Shown here piece after piece: positions 17,128 through 27,142 of a stretch of DNA of 64,000 bases (positions are counted from its first letter, which is position 1; each line of letters starts with the position of its first letter). Source of the stretch: Oscillospiraceae bacterium (GTDB lineage Bacteria; Bacillota; Clostridia; Oscillospirales; Acutalibacteraceae); the NCBI GenBank assembly GCA_015065925.1, contig SVPL01000002.1, positions 1 through 64,000 on the forward strand, read 5' to 3'. Position numbers and translations under genes: made by a program. Below the pieces are notes generated by a model. That model was not told the origin of the DNA. It saw nothing but the letters and a program-made list of their open reading frames with translations, and did not search any database.

Positions 17128-19449
17128 TTAAAACTTATAATCAATTTTAAGTTTACCTTTACTTACACAAACAGAAACTTCGGTTAAAAATTTATCGGAA
17201 TTTTCGATCATAGTATTAACGATTGCATCTTCAATATTCTTTCTAACCATATTTCTTAAATCGCGAGCGCCGCGTTTACTTCCTGAACACTCATTAGCGA
17301 AATGCTTCGGTACATCACTTGTAAATTCAAAATTAATCATTTTTTCTTTGAGAGTGTCACCTAATTCCTTCAAATTAAGTTCTGCAATTTCTGCCAAAGC
17401 ATTATCGTCTAACTCATCAAAAACAATTATCTCATCAACACGCGAAATAAATTCGGGCCTTAAAAATTCCTCTAATGCTTTTATAGCTTTCTCGCGCGTT
17501 GCAGATGAAGTGGATTTACCAAATCCCATAAGATTCTCTCCCCTATCGCTACCTGCGTTAGAGGTCATAATAATTATGGTGTTTTCAAAATTTACGGTTC
17601 TACCTTGGGCATCGGTTATTCTTCCGTCATCCAATATTTGAAGCATTATATTTAAAATATCAGGATGTGCTTTTTCAATCTCATCAAAAAGAATAACGCT
17701 ATAGGGTTTACGGCGAACCTTTTCGGTAAGTTGACCTGCTTCATCATATCCAACATATCCCGGAGGCGCTCCAATAAGGCGTGATACAGAATGTTTTTCC
17801 ATAAATTCTGACATATCAAATCTTAAAAGGGTTTCGGGAGTATTAAAAAGTCTATCAGCCAAAACCTTTGCTAATTCAGTTTTACCCACACCTGTCGGAC
17901 CAACAAAAATAAAGGAAGCAGGCCTTTTGTTTTTGGAGATTTTAATTCTGGAACGCTTAACAGCAGAAGAAACTAATTCAACCGCTTCACTTTGACCTTT
18001 AACTTTTTGTGATAATTCCTCAGTTAGGTTAGTGAGTCGTTTTAAATCACTCTCCTGAACCTTTGAAGCAGGAATACCTGTCCAAAGCTCAATAACTCTT
18101 GCCAAGTCATCATCAGTTACTAAGTTTTGTGCAGCAGGAACATAAAGCTCATTGGCTTTTGATTTACAAATTGCAAGTTCTGATTTAATTTGCGCGATTT
18201 TTTCATAATCAATATTTTCTACTTTTGCGTTTTCTTCTTCCTCTTGCATAGAAAGTTCAGCAATTCTTTTATTAATTGAATATAGTTCATCAATAGCTTT
18301 ATTTCTTAAAGCCTCACAAGCACAAGCTTCGTCCATTAAATCTATAGCTTTATCGGGTAAATAGCGGTCTGTAATATAACGCTCAGAAAGTTTAACGCAT
18401 GATTTTAAAATATCATCTGTAATTTTGATATTGTGATAACCTTCGTAGTACGGTCTTACGCAACTCAAAATTTTAAGTGTGTTTTCAAAAGAAGGTTCTT
18501 CAACAATAACAGGTTGAAAACGGCGCTCTAAAGCCGCATCCTTTTCTATATACTGACGGTATTCTTTAAGAGTAGTAGCTCCGATAACATGAATTTCTCC
18601 ACGCGAAAGGGCGGGTTTTAAGATATTACCCGCGTTCATAGCGCCTTCAGAATTACCTGCTCCTACGATATTATGAACTTCATCAATAAATAAAATAATG
18701 TTTCCTGCCTCTTTAATCTCCTCTACCAAGCCTTTTACTCTGCTTTCAAATTGACCTCTAAACTGAGTACCCGCAACTAAACCGGTTAAATCCAAAAGCC
18801 AAATTTCTTGATCTAATAATCTGGCGGGCGCCTCACCTGTTGCAATTTTCATAGCTAAGCCTTCAACTATTGCGGTTTTACCTACACCAGGTTCACCAAT
18901 TAGGCAAGGATTGTTTTTTGAACGACGGGAAAGTATTTGTATTGTACGATACAATTCTTCGTCTCTACCAACAATTGCATCAATTTTACCCTCACGCGCA
19001 CGCTGAGTGAGATTGGTACAATACATATCAAGATATTTCTTTTTACCCTTTTTCTTCTTATCGTGTTTCTTTTTATCGTTTTCGGTATTTTCAGCATTTT
19101 CATCTTTTTTATCATTGTTATTACCGAAGATTTGGTTTAAAAACGAAGGGAAGGTTGGGGCGCCGCCACTCTCAAAATCTTCCATTTCTTCCATATCACC
19201 CATTTCCTCACTAGCCATTGCCATAAGCTCCTCAGGTGACATTCCACCCATCATTTCATTCATATGCTCAGAAAGTTCTTCTATATTTTCATCAGAAATA
19301 TTCATACTTTTCAGCATATCATCTATGGGTTTAATGCCGACCTCTTTGGCACATAAAAGACAAAGACCGTTTGGCTTATTTTGTGGGTTGTTTGCATCGG
19401 AAATAAAGACGACTGCAGGTCTTTTATTACATTTAGAACAAAGTTTCAT
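17128..19449 (-). CDS. ClpE-like AAA+ unfoldase with N-terminal zinc finger
   Basis: The 773-residue ATPase starts with a four-cysteine finger (C4-x2-C7 ... C30-x2-C33), as in ClpE, instead of the ClpC N-domain. A Met- and acid-rich stretch (about 55-105) and a Lys-rich stretch (about 125-140) link it to two AAA+ modules. Walker A motifs are GEPGVGKTA and GPTGVGKTE, with Walker [11 protein letters not shown] and [12 protein letters not shown] short coiled-coil middle region (about 400-440) separates them. Such ATPases feed proteins to ClpP. CtsR, McsA and McsB genes are absent nearby, and the gene instead ends the long ruv-ecf operon. The ATPase assignment is firm; the ClpE subtype is likely. 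Confidence 0.87.
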   Translation of the reverse strand: MKLCSKCNKRPAVVFISDANNPQNKPNGLCLLCAKEVGIKPIDDMLKSMNISDENIEELSEHMNEMMGGMSPEELMAMASEEMGDMEEMEDFESGGAPTFPSFLNQIFGNNNDKKDENAENTENDKKKHDKKKKGKKKYLDMYCTNLTQRAREGKIDAIVGRDEELYRTIQILSRRSKNNPCLIGEPGVGKTAIVEGLAMKIATGEAPARLLDQEIWLLDLTGLVAGTQFRGQFESRVKGLVEEIKEAGNIILFIDEVHNIVGAGNSEGAMNAGNILKPALSRGEIHVIGATTLKEYRQYIEKDAALERRFQPVIVEEPSFENTLKILSCVRPYYEGYHNIKITDDILKSCVKLSERYITDRYLPDKAIDLMDEACACEALRNKAIDELYSINKRIAELSMQEEEENAKVENIDYEKIAQIKSELAICKSKANELYVPAAQNLVTDDDLARVIELWTGIPASKVQESDLKRLTNLTEELSQKVKGQSEAVELVSSAVKRSRIKISKNKRPASFIFVGPTGVGKTELAKVLADRLFNTPETLLRFDMSEFMEKHSVSRLIGAPPGYVGYDEAGQLTEKVRRKPYSVILFDEIEKAHPDILNIMLQILDDGRITDAQGRTVNFENTIIIMTSNAGSDRGENLMGFGKSTSSATREKAIKALEEFLRPEFISRVDEIIVFDELDDNALAEIAELNLKELGDTLKEKMINFEFTSDVPKHFANECSGSKRGARDLRNMVRKNIEDAIVNTMIENSDKFLTEVSVCVSKGKLKIDYKF

Positions 19450-19487
19450 GTAAATTTTAAACTCCTTAAATTAAATATCTGATAATT

Positions 19488-20195
19488 TTATTTAAACGGA
19501 CTAAAATCCGCTAAAAATTTAAACAAAATGGTTTGTTCGATGTTTTCGTTTGTGAAAATTAAAAATCCATTTTCAAAAAATGACATTAATAACATAGTAA
19601 CAGTGATAAAAATTATGCTAATTATAGCCCCTTTAACAAATCCAATAACACCACCCAAAAATCTATTTAATCCGCCAATTAATGGTAAGCTGAAAATTTT
19701 ATTTATAGTTTTTGCTAAGATTTTAACAACAAATAATAAAATTATAAATAAAACAAAGCCAATAATCGCCTTAATTAATGTTACTAAAATTGGACGAACC
19801 ACTGAATTAGCAACATATTTTGCAATTGTTAAAGATGTAGTATTATTAACAAGATTGTCGCTTAATGTTGCACGAAGAGTATCAGGAGTTATATCAAATA
19901 TTTCCGCCGCATTTACAACAATGCCAGGTAAAGAATTCCAAACATTATTGACCGTTTCATTAATATTCGCTCCTGTCGAAAGGGTGATATTTTCGGAAAC
20001 GCTTTTAATAATATTCGGCTCTATTAATGAATTATATATAACATCGGCTAACAGACCGCCGAGAGTAAATGCCAAATAAATCGCCAGAAAGTATCCAATT
20101 ACTTCTAAAACCGTGCGAACAAATCCGCGTTTTGCAGATGTAAAAACAAAAAAACCTATTATAGCTAAAATTATTAAATCTAAAATCATCCACAT
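19488..20195 (-). CDS. CvpA family membrane protein
   Basis: The 235-residue product is hydrophobic, with four or five predicted membrane helices and an NxxRxxLGGVIGFVKG segment near the C-terminus, as in CvpA (colicin V production) proteins. CvpA proteins contribute to envelope integrity in an unclear way. I place the start at ATG 20195 (MWMILDLIIL) because AGAGGTGA lies 7 bp before it. A longer reading frame would overlap the upstream gene by 29 bp and lacks a better site. It lies between a beta-propeller membrane protein and the ClpE-like gene in the same operon. Confidence 0.8.
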   Translation of the reverse strand: MWMILDLIILAIIGFFVFTSAKRGFVRTVLEVIGYFLAIYLAFTLGGLLADVIYNSLIEPNIIKSVSENITLSTGANINETVNNVWNSLPGIVVNAAEIFDITPDTLRATLSDNLVNNTTSLTIAKYVANSVVRPILVTLIKAIIGFVLFIILLFVVKILAKTINKIFSLPLIGGLNRFLGGVIGFVKGAIISIIFITVTMLLMSFFENGFLIFTNENIEQTILFKFLADFSPFK

Positions 20196-20208
20196 AAACA
20201 AATCACCT

Positions 20209-21603
20209 CTATTGATTATCGGGTGCGGCAGGAACAAAATTCATAGTTGTGTTATCTAGGGTTACAACACCATCTTTAACACCTAAAATATAATCTGCAC
20301 TACCATCTAAATTCAGCGTTTTTCTTTCGGGATTATAAAAATCAAAATAAGTAATTTTATTACCGCTTAAAACATAAATGTTCTTATCAAAAATTGAAAT
20401 ATCATCAATAATTCCGTTAAACTCGAATTTATGCTTTACTTCACCGGAGGAATTGAACAAAACAATATCAGAATGATTAGTTTCTCCAAAAATCGCCAGA
20501 TGGTAATTTGAAATATTATTAAAGTAAGAAGGTACTCCAAAATCGCTTATTTTGGTTTCTTCACCGTTTTTCCATTTAACAAATGAAACCATTTTATCAG
20601 ATATAAAAGCAAAATTAGAACGGGAAACACTTTCTATTCTAAGCACCGTCTCCCCTACTAGCTCTTTGGTAAAAATCGGTTCTTTTTCATCAGTATCCAA
20701 ACAATAAATATTAGAAATAAACGCCCCGTCTTTCACCTTTAAAACTGCAACAGCAACATATTTTCCATTATTTGATATAGCTATGTCACTAACTAAGCCG
20801 TCAGCGAGATACCAAGTGTAATACTGTTTCATATTTTTATCAAAAACTAAAATTTGTGCTGAGTAGGATGCGGATTCGCAAGCAAAGGCAACGCTGCCAT
20901 TATACGAAATGTCCCCGCAAAAAACAGATTTTTCTAAATTTTGATCAAAAATCAATCCTGAATTGTTGGCAATTAATATTCTATTACTTTCACGATTGTA
21001 AAGAAGGGTTCTTTCTTCTGATACATCTAAAACAGGATTACTAAAATTGTGTTGCAATTGTAAAAAGTTTTTTCCTGTTAATGTATAACCGCATAAATGG
21101 GAGTTAGTAAGAACAAAAGCTTTATTATTTACTGTTTGAAAAGCAAGGGGCTGAATTCCGCTTAAAAGAGTAGAAAACTCACCGCTTCCAAAAGTTTCAA
21201 AAGAATTAGTAATGCGTTCAATCGGTCCGGTTGGTGAAGTTAAACAAAATATTAAAATAGAAAGTATTATAATAAACGAAACACAAATAGTAATAAGATT
21301 TTTCTTTTTTATTTCACCTTTTTTTCCGTAAATTACAGAAAAAGGAACTTGCTTTTTATAGCCTATTTTTTCTTTTGAGTTTTTAGAAACATTAGAATTC
21401 CCCCGATAATTGAGTGTTTCTTTTCGATTTGAATATGTTTTCTTCTGAGAAGGCTCATCGGTAGTTGATGATTTTTTAATAGGCTTGTTTTTTTGGGGTT
21501 TCATATCAATAGGCTGAGCTTTTTTATTTGCTTTATTTTTATAAACATTAGATTTATTAACGCGTTTTGTGCGAATTTTTTGCACCTTTTTTCTATCTGC
21601 CAA
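20209..21603 (-). CDS. Single-pass membrane protein with beta-propeller-like domain (DUF5711-like)
   Basis: The 464-residue protein has a very basic N-terminal region of about 100 residues rich in Lys, Asn and Ser. One membrane helix follows (about 106-127, ITICVSFIIILSILIFCLTS). The rest is extracytoplasmic, made of repeated beta-strand units resembling a WD40/quinoprotein-type propeller. It resembles the DUF5711 family of Clostridia, but I give that name tentatively. The start is TTG 21603, with AGGAG 10 bp upstream. It follows truA by 6 bp and precedes cvpA by 13 bp. The role is unknown; position suggests an envelope function shared with cvpA. Confidence 0.7.
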   Translation of the reverse strand: MADRKKVQKIRTKRVNKSNVYKNKANKKAQPIDMKPQKNKPIKKSSTTDEPSQKKTYSNRKETLNYRGNSNVSKNSKEKIGYKKQVPFSVIYGKKGEIKKKNLITICVSFIIILSILIFCLTSPTGPIERITNSFETFGSGEFSTLLSGIQPLAFQTVNNKAFVLTNSHLCGYTLTGKNFLQLQHNFSNPVLDVSEERTLLYNRESNRILIANNSGLIFDQNLEKSVFCGDISYNGSVAFACESASYSAQILVFDKNMKQYYTWYLADGLVSDIAISNNGKYVAVAVLKVKDGAFISNIYCLDTDEKEPIFTKELVGETVLRIESVSRSNFAFISDKMVSFVKWKNGEETKISDFGVPSYFNNISNYHLAIFGETNHSDIVLFNSSGEVKHKFEFNGIIDDISIFDKNIYVLSGNKITYFDFYNPERKTLNLDGSADYILGVKDGVVTLDNTTMNFVPAAPDNQ

Positions 21604-21609
21604 AACCTA

Positions 21610-22380
21610 TCAACTCCTATCTTTAAAGAATATATCATCATTGTTATCATAAAAAACTTTTTCAAGATATAAACCTTGTGGCGGAGCAGTTGCTCCCAAC
21701 AAGGTTCTATCCCCTGTGCTAAATGCTTTAGCAATATCCTCGCGAGAAATTTTACCCGATGAATATTCCAAAAGAGTTCCAACCATTATGCGAACCATAT
21801 TATAAAGAAAACCATCGGCTTTAACATAAAAATCTAAAATATTATCGTTAATATCAATATAACATTCCGAAACTGTTCTGACGGTATCAACTACCGTTCT
21901 GTTTATGGAAGAAAAGGCTTCAAAATTATGTTTGCCTTTTAGTAAATCGCAATATTCATTTGCAAGCGTTAAATTTATTGGTGATTTTATAAGTAATGTT
22001 CTACCGAACAAAAACGGATTTTTGATTTCACTCAAAAAAATTGAATACTTATACAATTTACCGGTTGCAGAATATCTGGCGTGAAAATCGTCAGGCACAT
22101 TATAGCAATTGATAGCAGAAATATCATTGGGTAAAATCGTGTTTAGCCCTAACACCAATCCATTGTTAGGAATGTTAACATCAGTATCAAAATGACAAAA
22201 AAATTGTTTTGCGTGAACATCCGAATCGGTACGACTGCATCCCGTAACATTAGGCTTGTATTTTAAAATTTTATAAAGTGAATTTTGAAGAATTTCTTGA
22301 ATTGTTACTCCATTTGGTTGTACTTGCCAACCACAATAAGAGGTACCTAAATAAGCAATTTCAAGTAATTTCCTTCCCAC
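21610..22380 (-). CDS. truA: tRNA pseudouridine synthase A
   Basis: The 256-residue protein has the TruA order of motifs: AYLGTSYCGWQVQPNG (about 9-24), an active-site segment with Asp52 in CSRTDSDVHAK (about 48-58), YKYSI near residue 115 and FLYNMVRIMVGTLLE near residue 195. TruA converts U38-U40 of tRNA anticodon arms to pseudouridine. The usual active-site sequence is GRTDAGVHA; here Gly becomes Ser and AG becomes SD, while the catalytic Asp is kept. It follows ecfT by 12 bp in the operon. Confidence 0.92.
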   Translation of the reverse strand: MGRKLLEIAYLGTSYCGWQVQPNGVTIQEILQNSLYKILKYKPNVTGCSRTDSDVHAKQFFCHFDTDVNIPNNGLVLGLNTILPNDISAINCYNVPDDFHARYSATGKLYKYSIFLSEIKNPFLFGRTLLIKSPINLTLANEYCDLLKGKHNFEAFSSINRTVVDTVRTVSECYIDINDNILDFYVKADGFLYNMVRIMVGTLLEYSSGKISREDIAKAFSTGDRTLLGATAPPQGLYLEKVFYDNNDDIFFKDRS

Positions 22381-22392
22381 AAACTCACCACC

Positions 22393-23199
22393 TTAAAAAA
22401 TTCTTAACAATATAATGCTTGTGCAAATGACAATTGTAATAAAAAGGGCAACAAAATCTTTAAGCGATGGAGAAAGTTTCTTCATTCTTGTTCTTCCCTT
22501 TCCTCCTGTATAACAGCGACAATCCATAGCTTCCGCCAGTTCGTAAGCTCTACGAACAGAGGAGAATAAAAGCGGAATAAGAATTGGCATTAAAGCGCGC
22601 AATCTTTTAAAAATTCCACCGCTTTCCATATCGGCGCCTCTAGCTTTTTGAGCAGACATAATTTTATCAGTTTCGTCTGTAAGGGTTGGTATAAATCTAA
22701 GAGCAATAGTCATCATCATAGCTAATGTATGCACTGCCTCGCCAAGACCTATAAACTTTAGAGGAGAAAGCAGGCTTTCAATAGCATCGGTAAGCTCTGT
22801 GGGTGTAGTTGTATAGGTTAAAACGGAGCTTATAAGAATCATTAGTATTATTCTGGTTGCCATAAAAGCGGCTTTCAAAAGCCCTTCTGTAGTGATGGTA
22901 AAAATCCACCATGACACAAGAACCGTGCCACCCGTTACATAAAAAATGTTTAATAATGCCGTTAAAATTATAATTGCAATTATTGGCTTTAAATTACGAA
23001 GATACATTTTAAGGGGCACCTTAGAAATAAGTAAAATAAATATAATTGCAATAGCTAATATTCCAATACCTATGAAGTTAGGCGCCAAAAAAAGAAAAAC
23101 TATTAAAGTAATAATTTGAATTATTTTAAATCTGGGATCCATTTTATGAATAACCGAAGCGGTATTGAAATACTGACCCAAAGTGAAATTTTTAATCAT
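22393..23199 (-). CDS. ecfT: ECF transporter transmembrane subunit EcfT
   Basis: The 268-residue membrane protein has about five hydrophobic helices, and the coupling-helix signature AQKARGAD (about 163) plus a second AEAMDCRCY segment typical of EcfT. It links the two ATPases to substrate-binding S components for vitamin or metal uptake. The start is ATG 23199, with GAGGTG 6 bp upstream; the GTG three codons earlier lies inside that ribosome binding site. It overlaps ecfA2 by 8 bp. No S component is encoded in this window, so the module is the shared, group II type. Confidence 0.93.
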   Translation of the reverse strand: MIKNFTLGQYFNTASVIHKMDPRFKIIQIITLIVFLFLAPNFIGIGILAIAIIFILLISKVPLKMYLRNLKPIIAIIILTALLNIFYVTGGTVLVSWWIFTITTEGLLKAAFMATRIILMILISSVLTYTTTPTELTDAIESLLSPLKFIGLGEAVHTLAMMMTIALRFIPTLTDETDKIMSAQKARGADMESGGIFKRLRALMPILIPLLFSSVRRAYELAEAMDCRCYTGGKGRTRMKKLSPSLKDFVALFITIVICTSIILLRIF

Positions 23200-24058
23200 T
23201 CGAGCCACCTCGTTTAATTAGCTTCAGTAATACTTCAGCACATTCATCTGCTGTGAAAATATCTATTGGAACATCTAAACCCTTACTTTTTAACTCTAGC
23301 ATTACGCGAGTTATCATCGGGACATCCAACCCCAATTTATTTAATTCCTCGCTATCTAAAAATACTTCCTTTACTGTGCCGAATTTTTTAACCTTGCCAC
23401 CGCTTAAAACAAGAAGCTTATCACACATTTTACTTAAATCTTCCATACTGTGTGAAACAATAATAACGCCTGCATTAGTCTTTTTTTGATATTCAGTTAC
23501 AGCTTTGAAAAGCATTGTTCTTCCAATTGGATCTAAGCCCGCAGTGGGTTCATCCAAAACCAAAATATCAGGTTCCATAGTTAAAATACCTGCTAATGCT
23601 ACACGGCGTTTTTCACCGCCGGAAAGTTCAAAGGGAGATTTATTTAAATTTTCTTTAGATATACCTAAAAGCTTAGCGTATTCGCTAATTCTTGAATGAA
23701 TTTCCTCGTCAGAAAATCCCATATTTTTTGGACCGTACGCAATATCCTTATACGCTGTTTCTTCAAAAAGCTGATACTCGGGATACTGAAAAACCAAACC
23801 TACCTTAAAACGCTTTTGGTAAATTTCTTTTTGATTTTCCCACAAATCCTTTTCGTGCAGAAAAATTGTACCACTATCCGGTTTTATTAATCCGTTGAGC
23901 GTTTGAAGTAGTGTTGATTTACCTGAACCCGTATGTCCAATAATTCCAATAGTTTCGCCACGGTCTAAAGAAAAAGAAATATCATTAATTGCAGCGTGAT
24001 GAACGGAAGACATTTGAGGATAGGTGTAGCTGATTTTTTTTGCTTTTAAAATACTCAA
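23192..24058 (-). CDS. ecfA2: ECF transporter ATPase EcfA2
   Basis: The 288-residue ABC ATPase has Walker A GHTGSGKST (about 40-48), Q-loop VFQYPEYQLFEE (about 90-101), signature LSGGEKRRVALAG and Walker B ILVLDEPTAGLDP. A C-terminal extension of about 60 residues is normal for EcfA proteins. It pairs with EcfA1, encoded 4 bp upstream, to power the ECF module. The product starts MSILKAKKISYTYPQ; EcfA2 types commonly have such an insertion-free N-terminus. Confidence 0.94.
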   Translation of the reverse strand: MSILKAKKISYTYPQMSSVHHAAINDISFSLDRGETIGIIGHTGSGKSTLLQTLNGLIKPDSGTIFLHEKDLWENQKEIYQKRFKVGLVFQYPEYQLFEETAYKDIAYGPKNMGFSDEEIHSRISEYAKLLGISKENLNKSPFELSGGEKRRVALAGILTMEPDILVLDEPTAGLDPIGRTMLFKAVTEYQKKTNAGVIIVSHSMEDLSKMCDKLLVLSGGKVKKFGTVKEVFLDSEELNKLGLDVPMITRVMLELKSKGLDVPIDIFTADECAEVLLKLIKRGGSND

Positions 24059-24062
24059 AATC

Positions 24063-24911
24063 CTACCTCCTAGAAATTACAGAAAATATTTCATCAGCCG
24101 TATTCTGTGGAGAAATAATTCCGCAATTTATATCAATACCGTTGTTTTTTAATATTGTTAAAAGCTCGGTGGTTTGTGGCAAAGCCAAGCCCGAAGCTTT
24201 TATAACATCTGACATTGCAAAAACCTCAGCTGGCTTAGAATCGGCAACAATTTTTCCTTTATTCATAATAATTACTCGGTCCGCGTTTTCTGCTTCTTCC
24301 ATAAAATGAGTAATTAAAATAATTGTTATACCTTTTTCTTTATTCAGCTTTGTTATTGCGTTAATTACTTCTTTGCGACCAATTGGATCAAGCATAGCGG
24401 TGGGTTCATCTAAAACAATGCATTCGGGTTTCATAGCTAAAATCCCGGCTAAAGCCACTCTTTGTTTTTGCCCCCCTGACAGTTGATGAGGAGCAGATTT
24501 GGCAAATTCGCTCATTCCAACTGTTTCTAGTGCAGAATCTACTCTATTACGAATTTCATCGGGCTTAATACCTAAATTCTCAGGACCAAATGCAACATCT
24601 TCTTCAACTATAGTACAAATAATTTGATTATCGGGATTTTGAAAAACTAAACCCAATCGTCTGCGAATTTCATACTCATTTTTACCTTCTGCGGTATCTA
24701 AACCATCAACAATAATTTTTCCTTCGTTAGGCTTTAACATACCGTTAAGTAATTTTGCCAGAGTAGATTTACCCGAACCGTTATGTCCTAAAATAACAGT
24801 AAAACTTCCCTTTTCAATTGAAAGATTGATGTTATTAACTGCAACCTCATTAATGACATCCTCATCATATTTATATGTTACATTTAAAACTTCAATAAAC
24901 TTATTTTGCAT
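24063..24911 (-). CDS. ecfA1: ECF transporter ATPase EcfA1
   Basis: The 282-residue ABC ATPase has Walker A GHNGSGKST, Q-loop VFQNPDNQIICT, signature LSGGQKQRVALAGI and Walker B CIVLDEPTAMLDP, followed by the H-loop ILITHFMEE. The VFQNPDNQ motif separates EcfA1 from EcfA2. It is the first of the three transporter genes and begins 1 bp after the methyltransferase stop codon, so translation is likely coupled. Confidence 0.94.
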   Translation of the reverse strand: MQNKFIEVLNVTYKYDEDVINEVAVNNINLSIEKGSFTVILGHNGSGKSTLAKLLNGMLKPNEGKIIVDGLDTAEGKNEYEIRRRLGLVFQNPDNQIICTIVEEDVAFGPENLGIKPDEIRNRVDSALETVGMSEFAKSAPHQLSGGQKQRVALAGILAMKPECIVLDEPTAMLDPIGRKEVINAITKLNKEKGITIILITHFMEEAENADRVIIMNKGKIVADSKPAEVFAMSDVIKASGLALPQTTELLTILKNNGIDINCGIISPQNTADEIFSVISRR

Positions 24912-24912
24912 A

Positions 24913-25779
24913 TTAATCCATCTTCCAAATTGTTGTATTTCCCGCAGGCATAATCAAATCACGATAAGTAACCTTAAGCCCTATCTCATCAGTAGTTACC
25001 TTTCCTTTTTTGCCTTTGGCAATATATTCTTCAACCATATAATTAAGTACAGTTGATGACATACCTGCTGTGTAGGTGTTAAGCAAAAAGAACACAGGGT
25101 TGTCACTTAAAACTTGTGAAGTCAGTTTTAAAAGCTCTTCCAAATTATTTTCCAGCTTCCAAACTTCACCATTAGGGCCTCTACCATATGAAGGCGGATC
25201 CATAACTATACCATCGTATTTATTGCCCCTGCGAATTTCACGCTCGACAAATTTTTTGCAATCATCAACCAACCATCTAACCTGTTTGTCAGCCACGCCC
25301 GAAATAACTGCGTTTTCCTTAGCCCAGGCAACCATACCCCTTGATGCATCAACATGAGTAACTGCCGCCCCTGCCTTAAGACAAGCAACAGTTGCACCAC
25401 CTGTATATGCAAATAAATTCAAAACCTTAATTGGACGCTTTTGCTTGCTAATAATTTCTTGCATTAATGACCAGTTAACAGCTTGCTCGGGGAAAAGACC
25501 TGTATGTTTAAAACCCATAGGCTTTAAATTAAACTTTAAATCATTATATGAAATGCTCCATACATCAGGAACAGATTTTAAAACTTCCCAATAGCCGCCT
25601 CCCGCACTGCTTCTATGATAAACAGCATGAGCCTTTTTCCATAATTTTTCATCCTGAGGAAGTTGCCAAATCGCTTGAGGGTCGGGACGAATTAAAATAA
25701 CATCGCCCCATCTTTCCAAACGATTGGAGTTATTAACATCCAATAGTTCATAATCTTTAAAATCTTTAGCAAATCTCAT
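24913..25779 (-). CDS. Class I SAM-dependent RNA methyltransferase (COG1092-like)
   Basis: The 288-residue protein has VLNLFAYTGGATVACLKAG (about 118-136) as SAM-binding motif I, VDASRGMVAWAKEN as motif II and VMDPPSYGRG as motif IV, the DPPS variant seen in RlmI/YccW-type 23S rRNA methyltransferases. The N-terminal PUA domain of RlmI is lacking, so the length (288 against about 396) suggests a shorter relative. The substrate is therefore open. The stop codon overlaps the next start by close packing, and its own ATG overlaps the glmM stop (TAATG). Confidence 0.82.
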   Translation of the reverse strand: MRFAKDFKDYELLDVNNSNRLERWGDVILIRPDPQAIWQLPQDEKLWKKAHAVYHRSSAGGGYWEVLKSVPDVWSISYNDLKFNLKPMGFKHTGLFPEQAVNWSLMQEIISKQKRPIKVLNLFAYTGGATVACLKAGAAVTHVDASRGMVAWAKENAVISGVADKQVRWLVDDCKKFVEREIRRGNKYDGIVMDPPSYGRGPNGEVWKLENNLEELLKLTSQVLSDNPVFFLLNTYTAGMSSTVLNYMVEEYIAKGKKGKVTTDEIGLKVTYRDLIMPAGNTTIWKMD

Positions 25780-27125
25780 TAACCTTTACTCTTAATAACC
25801 GCTGCAACACTATCAGCTAAAGCGGCAATCTCCTTAATATTTTTTCCTTCTAACATAACCCTTATAAGAGGTTCGGTTCCCGATGCTCTCACTAAAATTC
25901 GACCTTCATCGCCTAGTTTTTTGGAAACAGAATCAATGGCATTTTTAATATCTTCATCTGTTTTCAAAAGGGCTTTAAGTTCAGGTGACGCTGAAACATT
26001 AACCATAGTTTGCGGAAATACCTGCATAACATCTGCAAGCTCCGAGGCGGTTTTTCCCGTTTTTGCCATAATGGAGGCGAATTGCACTCCTGTGAGTTGT
26101 CCGTCGCCCGTTGTAGCAAAATCCTTGAAAATTATATGTCCTGACTGCTCTCCGCCAATTACAAAATCATTTTTAAGCATTTCCTCCAGAACATATCTAT
26201 CGCCCACACCGGTTTGAGCAATATTGATACCGTTTTCTTTCGCAAATTGTTTAAAACCAATATTTGTCATAACAGTAACAACTGCAGTATTACCCTTCAA
26301 TTTTCCTTGTTCCTTCAAATCCTTTGCAAAAACAGCAATGAGTCTGTCACCATCAATGAGATTACCCTTTTCGTCGACTGCAAGGCAACGGTCACTATCA
26401 CCGTCAAAAGCAAGACCTAAGTCCATACCGTAAGCATTAACATAATCTATAAGACCGTTCATATGTGTTGAACCGCAATTAGCATTAATGTTCTCACCAT
26501 CAGGATTTGCGTGCATTATATGAAGCTCGGCACCCAATGCTTTAAAAATTCGTTGAGCAGTATATGAAGCGCTGCCGTTTGAGCAATCAAGCGCAATTTT
26601 AAGGCCATCTAAACGAACATCGGTTGAACCTACAATATGGTCAATATATTTATCAACATAATCGTGACGGATAAATACATTGCCAACATCACCGCCGATT
26701 GGAAATTTAATGGGTGACATATCATCTAAAACCAAGGCTTCGATCTCTTCCTCAATGGCGTCGGGCAATTTATAACCGCTATTGTTAAATAATTTTATTC
26801 CATTATACTCACAAGGATTGTGTGATGCAGAAATCATAACACCCGCATCCGCGCCGCAATCACTGATTAAATATGCAACTGCAGGCGTAGGGATAAAGCC
26901 CGCTAATACAACATCGGCTCCAACCGAGCAAAGTCCGGCAGCTAATGCCATTTCAAGCATATTTGATGAGGCTCTTGTATCTTTACCAATTAAAACCTTA
27001 GGATGCTTAACATTCTCACGAGTTAAAACAAAAGCAGCGGCACGACCTATATTCATAGCCATCTCGCAAGTTAATTCCTTATTAGCAATTCCTCTGGCAC
27101 CATCTGTTCCAAAAAGTCTACCCAT
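25779..27125 (-). CDS. glmM: Phosphoglucosamine mutase
   Basis: The 448-residue protein starts GRLFGTDGARGIAN and has the phosphoserine loop ISASHNPCEYNGIK (Ser near 100). Metal-binding FDGDSDRC is near residue 242 and the C-terminal phosphate-binding RASGTEPLIRVM is near 412. GlmM interconverts glucosamine-6-P and glucosamine-1-P on the way to UDP-GlcNAc for the cell wall. GGAGGTT precedes the ATG. It lies in the ruv-ecf operon, 17 bp after ruvB. Confidence 0.96.
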   Translation of the reverse strand: MGRLFGTDGARGIANKELTCEMAMNIGRAAAFVLTRENVKHPKVLIGKDTRASSNMLEMALAAGLCSVGADVVLAGFIPTPAVAYLISDCGADAGVMISASHNPCEYNGIKLFNNSGYKLPDAIEEEIEALVLDDMSPIKFPIGGDVGNVFIRHDYVDKYIDHIVGSTDVRLDGLKIALDCSNGSASYTAQRIFKALGAELHIMHANPDGENINANCGSTHMNGLIDYVNAYGMDLGLAFDGDSDRCLAVDEKGNLIDGDRLIAVFAKDLKEQGKLKGNTAVVTVMTNIGFKQFAKENGINIAQTGVGDRYVLEEMLKNDFVIGGEQSGHIIFKDFATTGDGQLTGVQFASIMAKTGKTASELADVMQVFPQTMVNVSASPELKALLKTDEDIKNAIDSVSKKLGDEGRILVRASGTEPLIRVMLEGKNIKEIAALADSVAAVIKSKG

Positions 27126-27142
27126 AAAATAACCTCCAATTT

